From Kluyvera sichuanensis (lineage in GTDB: Bacteria; Pseudomonadota; Gammaproteobacteria; Enterobacterales; Enterobacteriaceae), in contig NZ_JABBJF010000001.1 in assembly GCF_014218705.1 (NCBI RefSeq), forward strand, positions 62,001 to 126,000: a stretch of 64,000 bases of DNA. The letters are read 5' to 3'. Under the pieces are notes generated by a model that worked only from the letters and a program-made list of their open reading frames with translations, did no database searches and had not been told where the DNA came from. The translations under genes were made by a program, and so were the position numbers. Positions 9,907 to 18,800 of the stretch are shown piece by piece (the stretch's first letter is position 1; each line of letters opens with the position of its first letter).

Positions 9907-11298
9907 CTAGCGGTGAGCTAACTCGGCGTCTTCTTCACTATTCAGCACGTCTTTGTCGGTCTGGCGCAGCCACTGGCTGGTCAGGGTACCGGCAGTCATG
10001 GAACCGCTCACGTTCAATGCGGTACGGCCCATGTCAATCAGCGGCTCAACGGAAATCAGCAGCGCAACCAGCGTCACCGGCAGGCCCATCGCTGGCAGCA
10101 CGATAAGCGCCGCGAAGGTAGCACCACCACCCACGCCTGCGACACCGGCGGAGCTGACGGTTACGATGCCGACGAGCGTAGCAATCCAGACTGGATCCAG
10201 CGGGTTAATGCCTACGGTTGGCGCAACCATCACCGCCAGCATTGCCGGGTAGAGGCCAGCACAACCGTTCTGACCAATGGTGGCACCAAAGGAAGCAGAA
10301 AAACTCGCGATAGACTCCGGCACGCCCAGACGACGGGTCTGTGCTTCCACGTTCAGTGGAATAGAAGCGGCGCTGGAACGGCTGGTGAAGGCGAAGGTCA
10401 GCACTGGCCAGACTTTACGGAAGTATTTCAGCGGGCTAACGCCGTTGGCACCCAGCAGAAGGCCGTGTACCACGAACATAATCAACAGGCCGAGGTAAGA
10501 GGCGATAACAAAGCTGCCCAGCTTGATGATGTCCTGCAGGTTAGAACCGGCAACCACTTTGGTCATCAGCGCCAGCACGCCGTATGGCGTGAGCTGCATG
10601 ACGAGGCGAACCAGCTTCATCACCCAGCCCTGCAGGGTATCGATAGCGGTCAGAACGCGCTTGCCTTTCGGCTCGTCATCTTTCAGCAGCTTCAGCGCGG
10701 CTACGCCGAGGAAGGCGGAGAAGATAACGATGCTGATGATGGAGGTTGGGTTAGCGCCTGTCAGATCGGCAAACGGGTTTTTCGGCACGAAGGAGAGCAG
10801 CAGCTGCGGTACGGTCAGGTCAGCAAGCTTACCGACGTAGTTGCTCTGAATGGCGTTCAGACGCGCGGTTTCCGCAGAACCTTGTACCAGACCTTCAGCG
10901 GTGAGGCCGAACAGGTTGGTGACCAGCACGCCGACCAGCGCCGCAATCAGCGTGGTGAACAGCAGCGTACCAATGGTCAGGAAACTGATTTTACCGAGCT
11001 GAGAGGCGTTATGCAGACGGGCAACGGCGCTCAGAATCGAGGCGAAGACCAGTGGCATAACAATCATCTGCAGCAGCTGTACATAGCCGTTGCCGACAAT
11101 GTTGAACCACTGGATGGAATCTTTCAGCACCGGATTATCGGAACCGTAGATCAGCTGTAAGGCGAGGCCGAAGACCACACCAATGACCAGGCCAACCAGC
11201 ACTTTTTTAGCCAGACTCCACTGCTTATGGCGAGTCTGCGCCAGAGCAAACAGCAGTACCACGAACACGATAATGTTCGCTATTAATGGAAAATTCAT
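9907..11298 (-). CDS. tcyP: L-cystine symporter TcyP (YdjN), DAACS family
   Basis: Inner-membrane secondary transporter for L-cystine of the dicarboxylate/amino acid:cation symporter family. It is 463 residues with about eight to nine hydrophobic segments and re-entrant loop motifs (SSAASIPL, a serine-rich HP1 tip, and [12 protein letters not shown]). GGAGAACGGGG lies just upstream of the ATG (complement of 11298). CysB is the known activator in E. coli, and cysB itself is present at 45.8 kb here. Confidence 0.95.
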   Translation of the reverse strand: MNFPLIANIIVFVVLLFALAQTRHKQWSLAKKVLVGLVIGVVFGLALQLIYGSDNPVLKDSIQWFNIVGNGYVQLLQMIVMPLVFASILSAVARLHNASQLGKISFLTIGTLLFTTLIAALVGVLVTNLFGLTAEGLVQGSAETARLNAIQSNYVGKLADLTVPQLLLSFVPKNPFADLTGANPTSIISIVIFSAFLGVAALKLLKDDEPKGKRVLTAIDTLQGWVMKLVRLVMQLTPYGVLALMTKVVAGSNLQDIIKLGSFVIASYLGLLIMFVVHGLLLGANGVSPLKYFRKVWPVLTFAFTSRSSAASIPLNVEAQTRRLGVPESIASFSASFGATIGQNGCAGLYPAMLAVMVAPTVGINPLDPVWIATLVGIVTVSSAGVAGVGGGATFAALIVLPAMGLPVTLVALLISVEPLIDMGRTALNVSGSMTAGTLTSQWLRQTDKDVLNSEEDAELAHR

Positions 11299-11476
11299 CC
11301 CCGTTCTCCTGAAGTATTATCCACGGCGTTCAGCGGCAATAGAGAAAGCCGCGACGCGTGTTTTTTTAGATCAAATCCGTAAAGATTTGTCTGGATGTGA
11401 GAAGGTTAACAGAAGTGCATTAGTCCGCTTATATCCAAATGGAATGGATTATGCCAAAAGTGTGATTTCCGCTGGA

Positions 11477-12067
11477 TTATTGTTCAACGTGGCGACCAAT
11501 AAAGCGATTGAAGTCCGTCTGCAGCATATTGATCATCGACGATGACCAGCGCACCGCGCCGTTGTCCGGCAGCGACTGGGGCATAAAGACGGCGTAGGCG
11601 AACAGCGCCATGCACAGCACGCGCTCCAGTTGGTTGCCTTTGCGCGGCGCGAGAATCGGCAAACGAAAACGCCAGCGGCATGGCCAGAGCAGCGGCACGC
11701 CCGCAGGGGTAAGCATATCGGCAAGAATATGGCTGAGATAGCCCAGCACCATGCCCTGAACCGCATCGGCCGGAACAATCCAGCTGTCGGGCACTTTCAG
11801 ATAGAACAGCGTCAGCGCCCCAAAGACGGCGAGCAGGCTGTGGGTGAAACCGCGGTGGCCGCAGAGTCGCGCGATGGGTTTTGAGAGCCAGCTAAGCCGC
11901 TGCCCGAGCAGCGAGCGCGGGTGATCGATATCCGGGAGCAGACAGGTCAATATCGCCGACGGCACAATATGCCACCAGTCCCCCTGAGCGAGAACTGGCG
12001 TGAGCTCGGCATTTTTAGCAAACACCGCGCAGGCGATGGAAAAGAGCAGATGACCTTCCGCCGTCAT
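11477..12067 (-). CDS. ydjM: Inner membrane protein YdjM, SOS-regulated, metal-dependent hydrolase-like (DUF457)
   Basis: Membrane protein of 196 residues from the YdjM/YfhO-like family. Metal-binding-type motifs DIDHPRS and HRGFTHS are conserved, together with four hydrophobic segments. Its biochemical role is not known. Two LexA boxes lie directly upstream, as in E. coli, so it should be induced by DNA damage. Convergent neighbour of nothing; tcyP lies downstream on the same strand across a 178-base gap. Confidence 0.92.
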   Translation of the reverse strand: MTAEGHLLFSIACAVFAKNAELTPVLAQGDWWHIVPSAILTCLLPDIDHPRSLLGQRLSWLSKPIARLCGHRGFTHSLLAVFGALTLFYLKVPDSWIVPADAVQGMVLGYLSHILADMLTPAGVPLLWPCRWRFRLPILAPRKGNQLERVLCMALFAYAVFMPQSLPDNGAVRWSSSMINMLQTDFNRFIGRHVEQ

Positions 12068-12083
12068 GATAAAACCCGTTATT

Positions 12084-12119
12084 CTGTAAATTCATACAGT
12101 ATAGGGTTTTTATACAGTA
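12084..12119 (-). promoter_or_regulatory. Two LexA (SOS) boxes upstream of ydjM
   Basis: Box 1 at 12084-12099 is CTGT-N8-ACAG, a full match to the LexA core. Box 2 at 12100-12119, read on the minus strand as TACTGTATAAAAACCCTATA, has one perfect half and one degenerate half. E. coli ydjM is also known for a tandem pair with one weak site, so the arrangement is conserved. Confidence 0.9.
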
Positions 12120-12155
12120 GGCGGAAGAGGTTACAGTGTAACTCTTTGTCAAAAA

Positions 12156-12917
12156 TTAGCGCGCCAGCCAGCCACCGTCGACGGCAATGGTGTAGCCATT
12201 GATGTAATCAGAGGCGGATGAGGCGAGGAAGACCACCGGGCCTTTCAGATCGTCCGGCGAACCCCAGCGTCCCGCCGGGATGCGGTCGAGGATTTCTTTG
12301 CTGCGTTCGGCGTCTTCGCGCAGCTGCTGGGTATTGTTGGTCGCCATATACCCAGGCGCAATGGCGTTAACGTTAATCTGGTGCTGCGCCCATTCGTTAG
12401 CCAACAGGCGAGTAATGCCGAGCACGCCGCTTTTTGAGGCGGTGTAGGATGGCACACGAATGCCGCCCTGGAAAGAGAGCATCGAGGCAATATTAATAAT
12501 TTTTCCGCCATCGCCCTGTTTCAGAAACTGCTTCGCAACGGCCTGGGAAAGGAAGAATACCGATTTGATATTGAGATTCATCACCTCATCCCAGTCCTTT
12601 TCGCTAAAGGAGAGGGCATCTTCCCGGCGAATGGTTCCAGCGTTGTTGACCAGAATATCGATACGCCCGGCAGCAGCGATGGCGGCAGGCACAATATTGG
12701 CGATGCTTTCAGGCTGGCTGAGATCGGCCTGAATGCTGTAGAGGCGTCGGCCCAGCGCTGCGACTTTTTCCGCAGTCTCCTGCGGTATTCGGCGACTAAC
12801 GCTGACAATATCGCACCCGGCTTCCGCCAGTCCCAGCGCCATGCCCTGGCCCAAACCTTTATCGCACCCGGTCACGAGCGCCACTTTACCTTGCAGATTA
12901 AAAGCGTGAAGAATCAT
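12156..12917 (-). CDS. kduD: 2-dehydro-3-deoxy-D-gluconate 5-dehydrogenase KduD
   Basis: Short-chain dehydrogenase of pectin catabolism, 253 residues. It interconverts 2,5-diketo-3-deoxygluconate and 2-keto-3-deoxygluconate with NAD(H). The cofactor loop TGCDKGLGQG is at residues 16-25, NNAG near 91 and the catalytic YTASK in the middle. The C-terminus YTIAVDGGWLAR is typical of KduD. It stands alone between ydjM and hxpB without kduI, kdgK or kdgR. A KdgR-like box lies 86 bases upstream. It probably completes the pathway encoded by the island at 50.5-59.3 kb. Confidence 0.93.
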   Translation of the reverse strand: MILHAFNLQGKVALVTGCDKGLGQGMALGLAEAGCDIVSVSRRIPQETAEKVAALGRRLYSIQADLSQPESIANIVPAAIAAAGRIDILVNNAGTIRREDALSFSEKDWDEVMNLNIKSVFFLSQAVAKQFLKQGDGGKIINIASMLSFQGGIRVPSYTASKSGVLGITRLLANEWAQHQINVNAIAPGYMATNNTQQLREDAERSKEILDRIPAGRWGSPDDLKGPVVFLASSASDYINGYTIAVDGGWLAR

Positions 12918-13002
12918 GTCGACCCCTGTATGCGGTTTTTATCGTTATGAGATGACCTACAGGGCTAAAGCATAGAAGGGTAGAATCGAATATTCAAATA
13001 AA

Positions 13003-13021
13003 AATAAAACAGCGTTTCATT
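13003..13021 (-). promoter_or_regulatory. Candidate KdgR operator upstream of kduD
   Basis: AATAAAACAGCGTTTCATT is a 19-bp near-palindrome that fits the KdgR consensus AATGAAACANTGTTTCATT at all but two or three positions. It is 86 bases ahead of the kduD ATG. KdgR is the pectin-catabolism repressor of enterobacteria; its gene is not in this window. Confidence 0.65.
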
Positions 13022-13071
13022 TTTTTATGATGAAGGTATCATTTGCGGGCATAATGAATGCCCGCAAATGA

Positions 13072-13740
13072 TTATCCGAGCAGATTTTCGCGGGTCAGAA
13101 ATTCCAGCGTCGGTAGCTTGACGTCCGCCAGGCTGAAACGCGGATCGAGCTGGCTTTCAGCAGCGGGCACGACGATAGAGCGCATACGCGCCGCTTTGCT
13201 GGCAATCATACCGTTGACAGAATCTTCCAGCGCCACGCACTGCAGTGGGCTAACGCCGAGTTCGGCCGCGCAGTTGAGGTAAACCAGCGGGTGCGGTTTG
13301 CTGTAATCGAGTTTGTCGGCGGAGGCCAGCGCGTCAAACTGATGGCGCAGGTCGAACATGGTCAGTACTTTTTCCAGCATATACAGCGGGGAAGCCGACG
13401 CGAGGCCCACTTTCAGCCCTTGTGCTTTGCACAGCGCGACGGCTTCGCGGACGCCCGGCAGGAGCGGACGCTTTTCTTCCACCAGTGAAATGACGCGCGA
13501 AATAATACGCTCTACGACGGTGGCGCAGTCTGGCCCCGTCCACGGTTGTTGCCCAAACCAGAGATCCACCACCAGATCGATGCGCAGACCGCGGGTGTCT
13601 GGAAGCTCATGACGGCGGGTGAAATCCACGCCCAGTGCGCCGAGAATTTCGTGTTCGCTCTGTTCCCACAACGGTTCTGAATCAATCAACAAGCCATCCA
13701 TATCGAAAATCGCGGCACGTATTTGACGCTCGGTGGACAT
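13072..13740 (-). CDS. hxpB: Hexitol/2-deoxyglucose-6-phosphate phosphatase HxpB (YniC), HAD family
   Basis: Cytoplasmic HAD-superfamily phosphatase of 222 residues. The nucleophile motif DMDGLLID has Asp13 and Asp15. SASPLYM carries the motif II Ser, and ALEDSVNGM the motif IV acidic pair. In E. coli it hydrolyses 2-deoxyglucose-6-phosphate and several sugar phosphates. GGAGAGGAAG precedes the ATG. It is divergent from yniB, as in E. coli. Confidence 0.93.
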   Translation of the reverse strand: MSTERQIRAAIFDMDGLLIDSEPLWEQSEHEILGALGVDFTRRHELPDTRGLRIDLVVDLWFGQQPWTGPDCATVVERIISRVISLVEEKRPLLPGVREAVALCKAQGLKVGLASASPLYMLEKVLTMFDLRHQFDALASADKLDYSKPHPLVYLNCAAELGVSPLQCVALEDSVNGMIASKAARMRSIVVPAAESQLDPRFSLADVKLPTLEFLTRENLLG

Positions 13741-13875
13741 AACTTCCTCTCCTTTAGGGTAACAAGTTCAGCAATGGTATATCATATCGCGCGTAAAGTC
13801 GGGCGAAAGTCACCTTCTACGGATAGACTCAATAAGCACGTAGCCCGAGAACAGGCGTCTTAACAAGGGGAACCC

Positions 13876-14412
13876 ATGACGTATCAACAAGCTGGACGCA
13901 TTGCCATCCTGAAGCGGATTGCCGGGTGGGTTATCTTTATACCCGCGGTGATCTCAACGCTGATTTCTGTACTCAAATTTATGTACGAGCACAGCGCGAA
14001 ACAACCGGGAATCGATGCCGTCATGATGGATTTCGTGCATGTGATGGTCGAAATGATGCGTTTCAATACGCCATTCTTAAATATCTTCTGGTACAACTCG
14101 CCACAGCCGGATTTTCATAACGGGCTGAACATCATGTTCTGGGTTATCTATGCGCTGATTTTTGTCGCGCTGGCGCTGCAGGACTCCGGCGCGCGGATGT
14201 CGCGTCAGGCGAAGTTTTTACGTGAAGGGGTGAACGATCAGCTGATTCTGGAGAAGGCGAAAGGGGCGGAAGGGCTAAGCCGCGAAGCGCTGGAAGCACG
14301 AGTCGAAGTACCGCGCCACACGATTCTGGTACAGTTTTTCCCACTCTATATTTTGCCGATTATCATCATTGTGATTGGCTACTTTGTTTTGAAGGTGCTG
14401 GGTTTTCTTTAA
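13876..14412 (+). CDS. yniB: YniB family membrane protein
   Basis: Protein of 178 residues with three to four hydrophobic segments (about 10-30, 85-105 and 155-177) and a charged middle region. It belongs to the uncharacterised YniB family. The ribosome site AAGGGGA precedes the ATG. It is the last gene of the segment colinear with the E. coli chb-yniC region. The following hairpin marks the synteny breakpoint. Confidence 0.9.
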   Translation: MTYQQAGRIAILKRIAGWVIFIPAVISTLISVLKFMYEHSAKQPGIDAVMMDFVHVMVEMMRFNTPFLNIFWYNSPQPDFHNGLNIMFWVIYALIFVALALQDSGARMSRQAKFLREGVNDQLILEKAKGAEGLSREALEARVEVPRHTILVQFFPLYILPIIIIVIGYFVLKVLGFL

Positions 14413-14433
14413 CGCGCGCCCTCTGGCCTACAA

Positions 14434-14465
14434 ACAACAAGCCCGGCGATTGCCGGGCTTGTTGT
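14434..14465. terminator. Perfect 14-bp stem terminator between yniB and yciA
   Basis: ACAACAAGCCCGGC pairs exactly with GCCGGGCTTGTTGT across GATT. It serves convergent yniB (+) and yciA (-), and sits where two segments distant in E. coli K-12 are joined. Confidence 0.85.
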
Positions 14466-14466
14466 T

Positions 14467-14865
14467 TTATGCCGCTGGAATAGCGCGCGGTTTACCTTGA
14501 GGGTCAACCGCGACGTAGATAAACAGCGCCTCGGTGGCCTTGTAACGTTGGCCAATTGGCTCCGACGATACCTTTTTCACCCACACTTCAATATTGATAG
14601 TGACCGACGTGTTGCCACGCTTCACGCAGCGTGCGTAGCAGCACACCACATCACCAACCGCAACCGGGCGCAGGAAGGTCATACCATCGACCCGAACGGT
14701 GACCACGCGACCGTGAGCCACTTCCTTCGCCATAATGGCGCCGCCAATATCCATTTGCGACATTAACCAACCGCCGAAAATATCACCGTTGGCATTGGTA
14801 TCCGCAGGCATCGCTAACGTGCGTAATACCAGCTCACCCTGAGGCGCGTCATGTTGTTGTGTCAT
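14467..14865 (-). CDS. yciA: Acyl-CoA thioesterase YciA
   Basis: Hot-dog-fold acyl-CoA thioesterase of broad specificity, 132 residues, cytoplasmic. TNANGDIFGGWLMSQMDIGG is the family active-site stretch, with the Asn-Asp pair at its start. It is followed 15 bases downstream of yciB on the same strand (yciC-yciB-yciA order), so it belongs to one operon. tonB, its neighbour in E. coli, is not present next to it. Confidence 0.95.
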   Translation of the reverse strand: MTQQHDAPQGELVLRTLAMPADTNANGDIFGGWLMSQMDIGGAIMAKEVAHGRVVTVRVDGMTFLRPVAVGDVVCCYARCVKRGNTSVTINIEVWVKKVSSEPIGQRYKATEALFIYVAVDPQGKPRAIPAA

Positions 14866-14880
14866 GGTTCTTCTCTGTAC

Positions 14881-15420
14881 TTACTTATGATCGTCTTGCG
14901 GCATATGGCGATAGATGTACACGCCGCTCAGCACGGTGAACACCAGCGTCAGGGCAGTTAAGCCAAACACCTTAAAGTTTACCCAAATTTCCTGTGGTAA
15001 CCAGAAAGCGATATAGATATTGGCCAGGCCGCAGAGGATAAAGAACACCGCCCAGGCCAGATTCAGCCGTGACCACACGGTTTCTGGCAGGGTGAGCTCT
15101 TTGCCCAGCATGCGCTGGATCAGCGGCTTTTTCATCACCCATTGGCTCACCAGCAGCGCGCCAGCAAAGAGGGCATAAATCACCGTCACCTTCCATTTAA
15201 TAAACTCATCGTTATGGAAGAAAATAGTCAGACCGCCAAACACCGCCACCAGAATAAAGGTGATCAGCGCCATTTTTTCAACTTTGCGATAGCGCACCCA
15301 GCTATAAATCAGCACCACGGCGGTGGCCACGATCAGGGCGCTGGTGGCCGCATAGATGTCATAAATCTTGTAAAAGGCGAAGAAAACAACCAGCGGTAAG
15401 AAATCCAGAAACTGCTTCAT
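14881..15420 (-). CDS. yciB: Inner membrane septation-associated protein YciB (IspZ family)
   Basis: Membrane protein of 179 residues with five hydrophobic segments, called intracellular septation protein A in older annotation and linked to envelope synthesis in E. coli. The start [17 protein letters not shown] at complement 15420 matches E. coli. A ten-residue upstream extension to 15450 has no conserved sequence and is rejected. Confidence 0.95.
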   Translation of the reverse strand: MKQFLDFLPLVVFFAFYKIYDIYAATSALIVATAVVLIYSWVRYRKVEKMALITFILVAVFGGLTIFFHNDEFIKWKVTVIYALFAGALLVSQWVMKKPLIQRMLGKELTLPETVWSRLNLAWAVFFILCGLANIYIAFWLPQEIWVNFKVFGLTALTLVFTVLSGVYIYRHMPQDDHK

Positions 15421-15467
15421 ACTTCGATTCCGTAGTTCAGCGCTGCCCACCGATGGGCAGCATCAGT

Positions 15468-16211
15468 TTATTGACGAATAAGCATATACACGCGGAATAA
15501 ATAGATCAGCAACAGCGCGGAAACAAGGTTGCTAAGGGTATTTACCACCACGGCGCCGAGGTAAGGCGTCAGCACGGCGAAGCTGGAGGCCATCAGCAGC
15601 AGCAGCGTTTTTGCCAGCATCCAACCGATAACCGCCGGTGCGATAAGACGGATATTCGCCCAGCCCAGACGCGTACTGACGCGAACGGCAGAGAACACGC
15701 CAAGCTTATCCTGCACCATGATGATTGGCGCAAAGGCCAGCACGATAGCCAGCAGTATGCCGGGCACGATAATCAGCATCATACCCATCTGGATCAGGAA
15801 GGTACTGATAAAGATAAGTACAAACAGCTTCGGCAGCACGGGCGCGCTTGCGCCAATAGCACGCAGGGCGCTGACGCGATGCCCTGCGGAGATAAGCTGG
15901 ATAAGCAGCAAAATTCCGCCTGCGAGAACCGCGTTACCGATGAGCCCTGAAAAAGTTGAAGCCGCAGAGGAACGCAGCAGAACTTGCTGCTGCTCCGGCG
16001 TCATGTTCTGTACCAGATCGAACAGACCGGTGCTGCCCGCCAGGTTATCCCCAACGGTCAGCGTCGCCAGCTGATCGTCGCTAGGTGAGAAGGCATGACC
16101 GAGCACTACGGTGATAAATGAACAGAGCAAAGCAATCAGTAAGATGGTGACAAACTGATTACGGAAAAAATTACCCGTGTCACGGTATACAGACTGCGCC
16201 GTGATAGACAT
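15468..16211 (-). CDS. yciC: UPF0259 inner membrane protein YciC
   Basis: Integral membrane protein of 247 residues, the E. coli length, with about six hydrophobic segments; function unknown. The start [16 protein letters not shown] at complement 16211 has AAGGAGAG upstream. An open upstream frame to 16442 is not conserved. It is the first gene of yciC-yciB-yciA and is divergent from ompW. Confidence 0.94.
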   Translation of the reverse strand: MSITAQSVYRDTGNFFRNQFVTILLIALLCSFITVVLGHAFSPSDDQLATLTVGDNLAGSTGLFDLVQNMTPEQQQVLLRSSAASTFSGLIGNAVLAGGILLLIQLISAGHRVSALRAIGASAPVLPKLFVLIFISTFLIQMGMMLIIVPGILLAIVLAFAPIIMVQDKLGVFSAVRVSTRLGWANIRLIAPAVIGWMLAKTLLLLMASSFAVLTPYLGAVVVNTLSNLVSALLLIYLFRVYMLIRQ

Positions 16212-16605
16212 GCACTCTCCTTGAGTATGGCAGGTGTTGATTAGCCGGCAATTGTACCGCAAATCGTGTAGCCGTAGCACGTCCCGCGAGAGCCGGGCTA
16301 AGTATATCTTTGTAAAGAGAAACTCACGACAAGGGAGCACGGTGAGCGTGTGCCGGTTTACGCAGTACATTGTTCCAGCGTTCTTATCATTCAATGGTTG
16401 CTGTAAAAACCATGATATGGCCGTTTTTCCTGGGAAAATCATAGAATTGATATGGGTGCAAATGACGTATTTGCAGAAAATGGCAAAAATTAATCTGGAT
16501 CAATAAATGTTAAATCTAATGATTTAGTGTGATCTATGTAGGATCAAAGGTAACTCGTTATGGGTATATTTGCCGCGCTTGAAAAACCATAATGAGGAAG
16601 TGGAT
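16212..16605. promoter_or_regulatory. yciC-ompW divergent region with a candidate FNR site
   Basis: This is 394 bases without a gene. TTAAT-CTGG-ATCAA at 16490-16503 is one base from the FNR consensus TTGAT-N4-ATCAA. ompW is known to respond to FNR in E. coli. The rest is AT-rich and holds no convincing reading frame. Confidence 0.5.
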
Positions 16606-17241
16606 ATGAAAAAGTTAGCGGCGGTTGCATTAATGTTGAGTACCTTTTCCGGCGGCGTCTGGGCGCACGAAGCAGGTGAGTTTTTCATCCGCGCAGGTTC
16701 GGCGACCGTCAGGCCAACGGAAGGGTCTGATAACGTATTGGGCAGCCTCGGCAGCTTTAACGTTAGCAACAATACGCAGCTCGGCTTGACCTTTACCTAC
16801 ATGGCCACGGACAACATCGGTATTGAGCTGCTGGCCGCTACACCGTTCCGTCATAAGGTGGGAACCGGGCCGACGGGGAATATCGCCACCGTACACCAGT
16901 TGCCACCGACGCTGATGGCGCAGTGGTACTTTGGCGACGCGCAGAGCAAGTTGCGCCCGTATATCGGCGCGGGTATCAACTACACCACCTTCTTTGATAA
17001 CGATTTTAACGATACCGGTAAAAAAGCCGGGCTTTCTGACCTGAGCGTCGACGACTCCTGGGGAGCGGCAGGGCAGGTTGGGCTGGATTATCTGATTAAC
17101 CGCGACTGGCTGCTGAACATGTCGGTCTGGTATATGGATATTGATACTAACGTTAAATTTAAAGCGGGCGGGGCCAACCAGAGCGTGAGTACGCGTCTTG
17201 ACCCGTGGGTATTTATGTTCTCGGCGGGCTACCGGTTCTAA
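16606..17241 (+). CDS. ompW: Outer membrane protein OmpW
   Basis: Eight-stranded outer-membrane beta-barrel with a hydrophobic channel, 211 residues. A signal peptide (MKKLAAVALMLSTFSGGVWA) is cleaved before HEAGEFFIRAG. The protein ends with an aromatic residue (SAGYRF), as barrel proteins do for BAM recognition. The start is the ATG at 16606 with GAGGAAGTGG upstream. The downstream yciEFG genes of E. coli are absent. Confidence 0.96.
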   Translation: MKKLAAVALMLSTFSGGVWAHEAGEFFIRAGSATVRPTEGSDNVLGSLGSFNVSNNTQLGLTFTYMATDNIGIELLAATPFRHKVGTGPTGNIATVHQLPPTLMAQWYFGDAQSKLRPYIGAGINYTTFFDNDFNDTGKKAGLSDLSVDDSWGAAGQVGLDYLINRDWLLNMSVWYMDIDTNVKFKAGGANQSVSTRLDPWVFMFSAGYRF

Positions 17242-17418
17242 CTGTCTTGACAACGCTGGTCATTCTATGGTCAGCGTCTACTCTTGCCAGGAATGTTCCG
17301 CATTTAAAGTATACATTCCTTTTTCTTAGTCACCGTAAATAAAAGCTCTTACTATTGATAACGCACTATTTTATCAATGAAGTCAGCATTAACGGTGGGT
17401 GCGAAAAAGAGAACAGGA

Positions 17419-17652
17419 ATGGCAAACAAATACCTCAATTACAACACGCGAACGGAAGCACTTCGGCAGTTAAAAGCACCGGGGGATAGTATTCTGATAG
17501 TGCCCTATAACGATGGCGGTTTTCAGCGGGAGTCGACCAGTTTAAAAGCCGCTGCCATTAAACAGAGTATGAAGATTGAGTTGAAATCTGTGCTGTTGGT
17601 GGTAGAGGGGGAATTGCCACAGCGTTTTTTACGCGTGACCAAAGTAGCGTAA
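17419..17652 (+). CDS. Small hypothetical protein
   Basis: Not recognised. It has 77 residues if started at the ATG at 17419 (MANKYLNYN, with ACAGGA upstream), or 91 from the ATG at 17377. It is basic, has no signal peptide or membrane segment, and looks alpha/beta (DSILIVPYNDGG, KSVLLVVEGELPQRFLRVTKV). It is followed by a strong shared terminator. The clean ending and position between ompW and trp suggest a real accessory gene. Confidence 0.5.
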   Translation: MANKYLNYNTRTEALRQLKAPGDSILIVPYNDGGFQRESTSLKAAAIKQSMKIELKSVLLVVEGELPQRFLRVTKVA

Positions 17653-17673
17653 TCGGTGATGTGCTACTGATGG

Positions 17674-17707
17674 TAATAATAAGGCTCCCTTAGGAGCCTT
17701 ATTATTA
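17674..17707. terminator. Perfect 15-bp stem terminator shared by two orphan genes
   Basis: TAATAATAAGGCTCC pairs exactly with GGAGCCTTATTATTA around CTTA, followed by TTT. The stop codon of the minus-strand gene at 17705 lies within its outer arm. Confidence 0.85.
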
Positions 17708-18109
17708 TTTAACGATTTGAGCATTCAACACGACGCCTTTTTCTTCCACAATTCGCAGCAGGTGGCCTGCTTTTCCCCAGTCGCCGTTAGACTGCTGGCG
17801 CCAGCCTTTTTCTACCAGAAACTCTTCAGCGGCGATGCCTTTCATACCCAGAATGGTTTCTGCCTCGCCTACGATCTGACCATACTTCTTATTCGCAGCA
17901 GTTGCTGGTTTAGGCGTCGTTTTGGCAAGCGGTTTGCCTGCATTGGCGGCGTTTTGCGCCTTGGTTTTGTTGATGTCGCAGGTGACGCCTTCCGTCATCT
18001 GCGTGCAGCCGGAACGGATGAGCTGCTCGCGGTATTTGGCATTAATCGCGTAAGCCGGAGCAGAGGCCATGACGGTGAAGACCAGCGCGGAAAGCATGAA
18101 TTTTTTCAT
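17705..18109 (-). CDS. Hypothetical secreted protein
   Basis: Not recognised. It has 134 residues from the ATG at complement 18109. The signal peptide is clear (MKKFMLSALVFTVMASAPAYA), so the product is periplasmic or exported. The mature part has two Cys (IRSGCTQMTEGVTCDIN) that could form a disulfide, an Ala/Lys/Pro-rich linker, then a compact domain (ILGMKGIAAEEFLVEKGW). An alternative start at 18139 would lengthen the leader by ten residues. Confidence 0.7.
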   Translation of the reverse strand: MKKFMLSALVFTVMASAPAYAINAKYREQLIRSGCTQMTEGVTCDINKTKAQNAANAGKPLAKTTPKPATAANKKYGQIVGEAETILGMKGIAAEEFLVEKGWRQQSNGDWGKAGHLLRIVEEKGVVLNAQIVK

Positions 18110-18302
18110 TAAGGATGATGCCTGTGTTGTGTGTTTCATTATATCCATTGCCGTTCTTATACACTAAAAACTGAAGGGTATTCTGCCAATCAGTCGGTCG
18201 TAAAATAACAGCGACAACCGTATTTCATTGGTGGCTACTTCTTTTCATCGCTATAGCGGCGAGCATTATCGTACAGGTTGATGCACATCGTATGACCTCA
18301 CA

Positions 18303-18331
18303 AAAAATCCCCCCCATCACCAGGGGGGTTG
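18303..18331 (-). terminator. Terminator of the small membrane-protein gene
   Basis: On the minus strand CCCCCC, loop TGGTGAT and GGGGGG are followed by ATTTTTT. It starts directly after the stop of the gene at 18333. A six-base G:C-only stem is unusually simple. Confidence 0.75.
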
Positions 18332-18332
18332 T

Positions 18333-18575
18333 CTACCACAGACTAAAAATGAATGATGAACAGCTTAAAAACGTTTGAGGCACATAGTGCAACAGCGCGA
18401 CTAAGGCGACGATTAGGGAGTGAACTAGCGCCTTCATCGGCATAGCCACCAGGCCCTGAGAAAGCGTCAGAGTCAGATTTAATGTCGTTAGCGATACGGT
18501 AATCACCGCCATCGTCAATGCGAACGTAATGCCCATAATCCAACCTAGCGAACAGCAAGCGCGTAGTAATACCAT
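18333..18575 (-). CDS. Small hydrophobic membrane protein
   Basis: Not recognised. It has 80 residues, with two predicted transmembrane helices (about 10-32 and 45-65) and few charges. GAGGA eight bases before the ATG and a terminator directly after the stop support it as a gene. An overlapping frame (18343-18600) lacks these signals and is rejected. The two-helix layout loosely recalls small DUF2798-like proteins, but no motif confirms this. Confidence 0.55.
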   Translation of the reverse strand: MVLLRACCSLGWIMGITFALTMAVITVSLTTLNLTLTLSQGLVAMPMKALVHSLIVALVALLHYVPQTFLSCSSFIFSLW

Positions 18576-18800
18576 TTTGAAAATCCTCTACATCAAACAC
18601 GCTACTGTGCTTTAGTCAGTTGTGGCGAAAATAAAAATATCGTAAACAATACCGTTTAACCGTCGAGGTTCAATTATGTCGCTAATAAACGACATATTCC
18701 GCACACGGATAACCCGTAAAAACATCAGCGTGTTTTTATATTCTCACTTAAAAGTGATTACATTGGCCTGTCGTCAGTCGATATAAATAAAAACGCGTAT

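Noticed and set aside
18675-18696. TATGTCG...CGACATA inverted repeat as a terminator for the RHH gene
   Set aside because: A 7-bp stem without a T-run is too weak to call; it may be chance in AT-rich DNA.
18744-18757. TCACTT-AA-AAGTGA dyad as a second RHH operator
   Set aside because: Different sequence from the promoter palindrome and located downstream of the gene.
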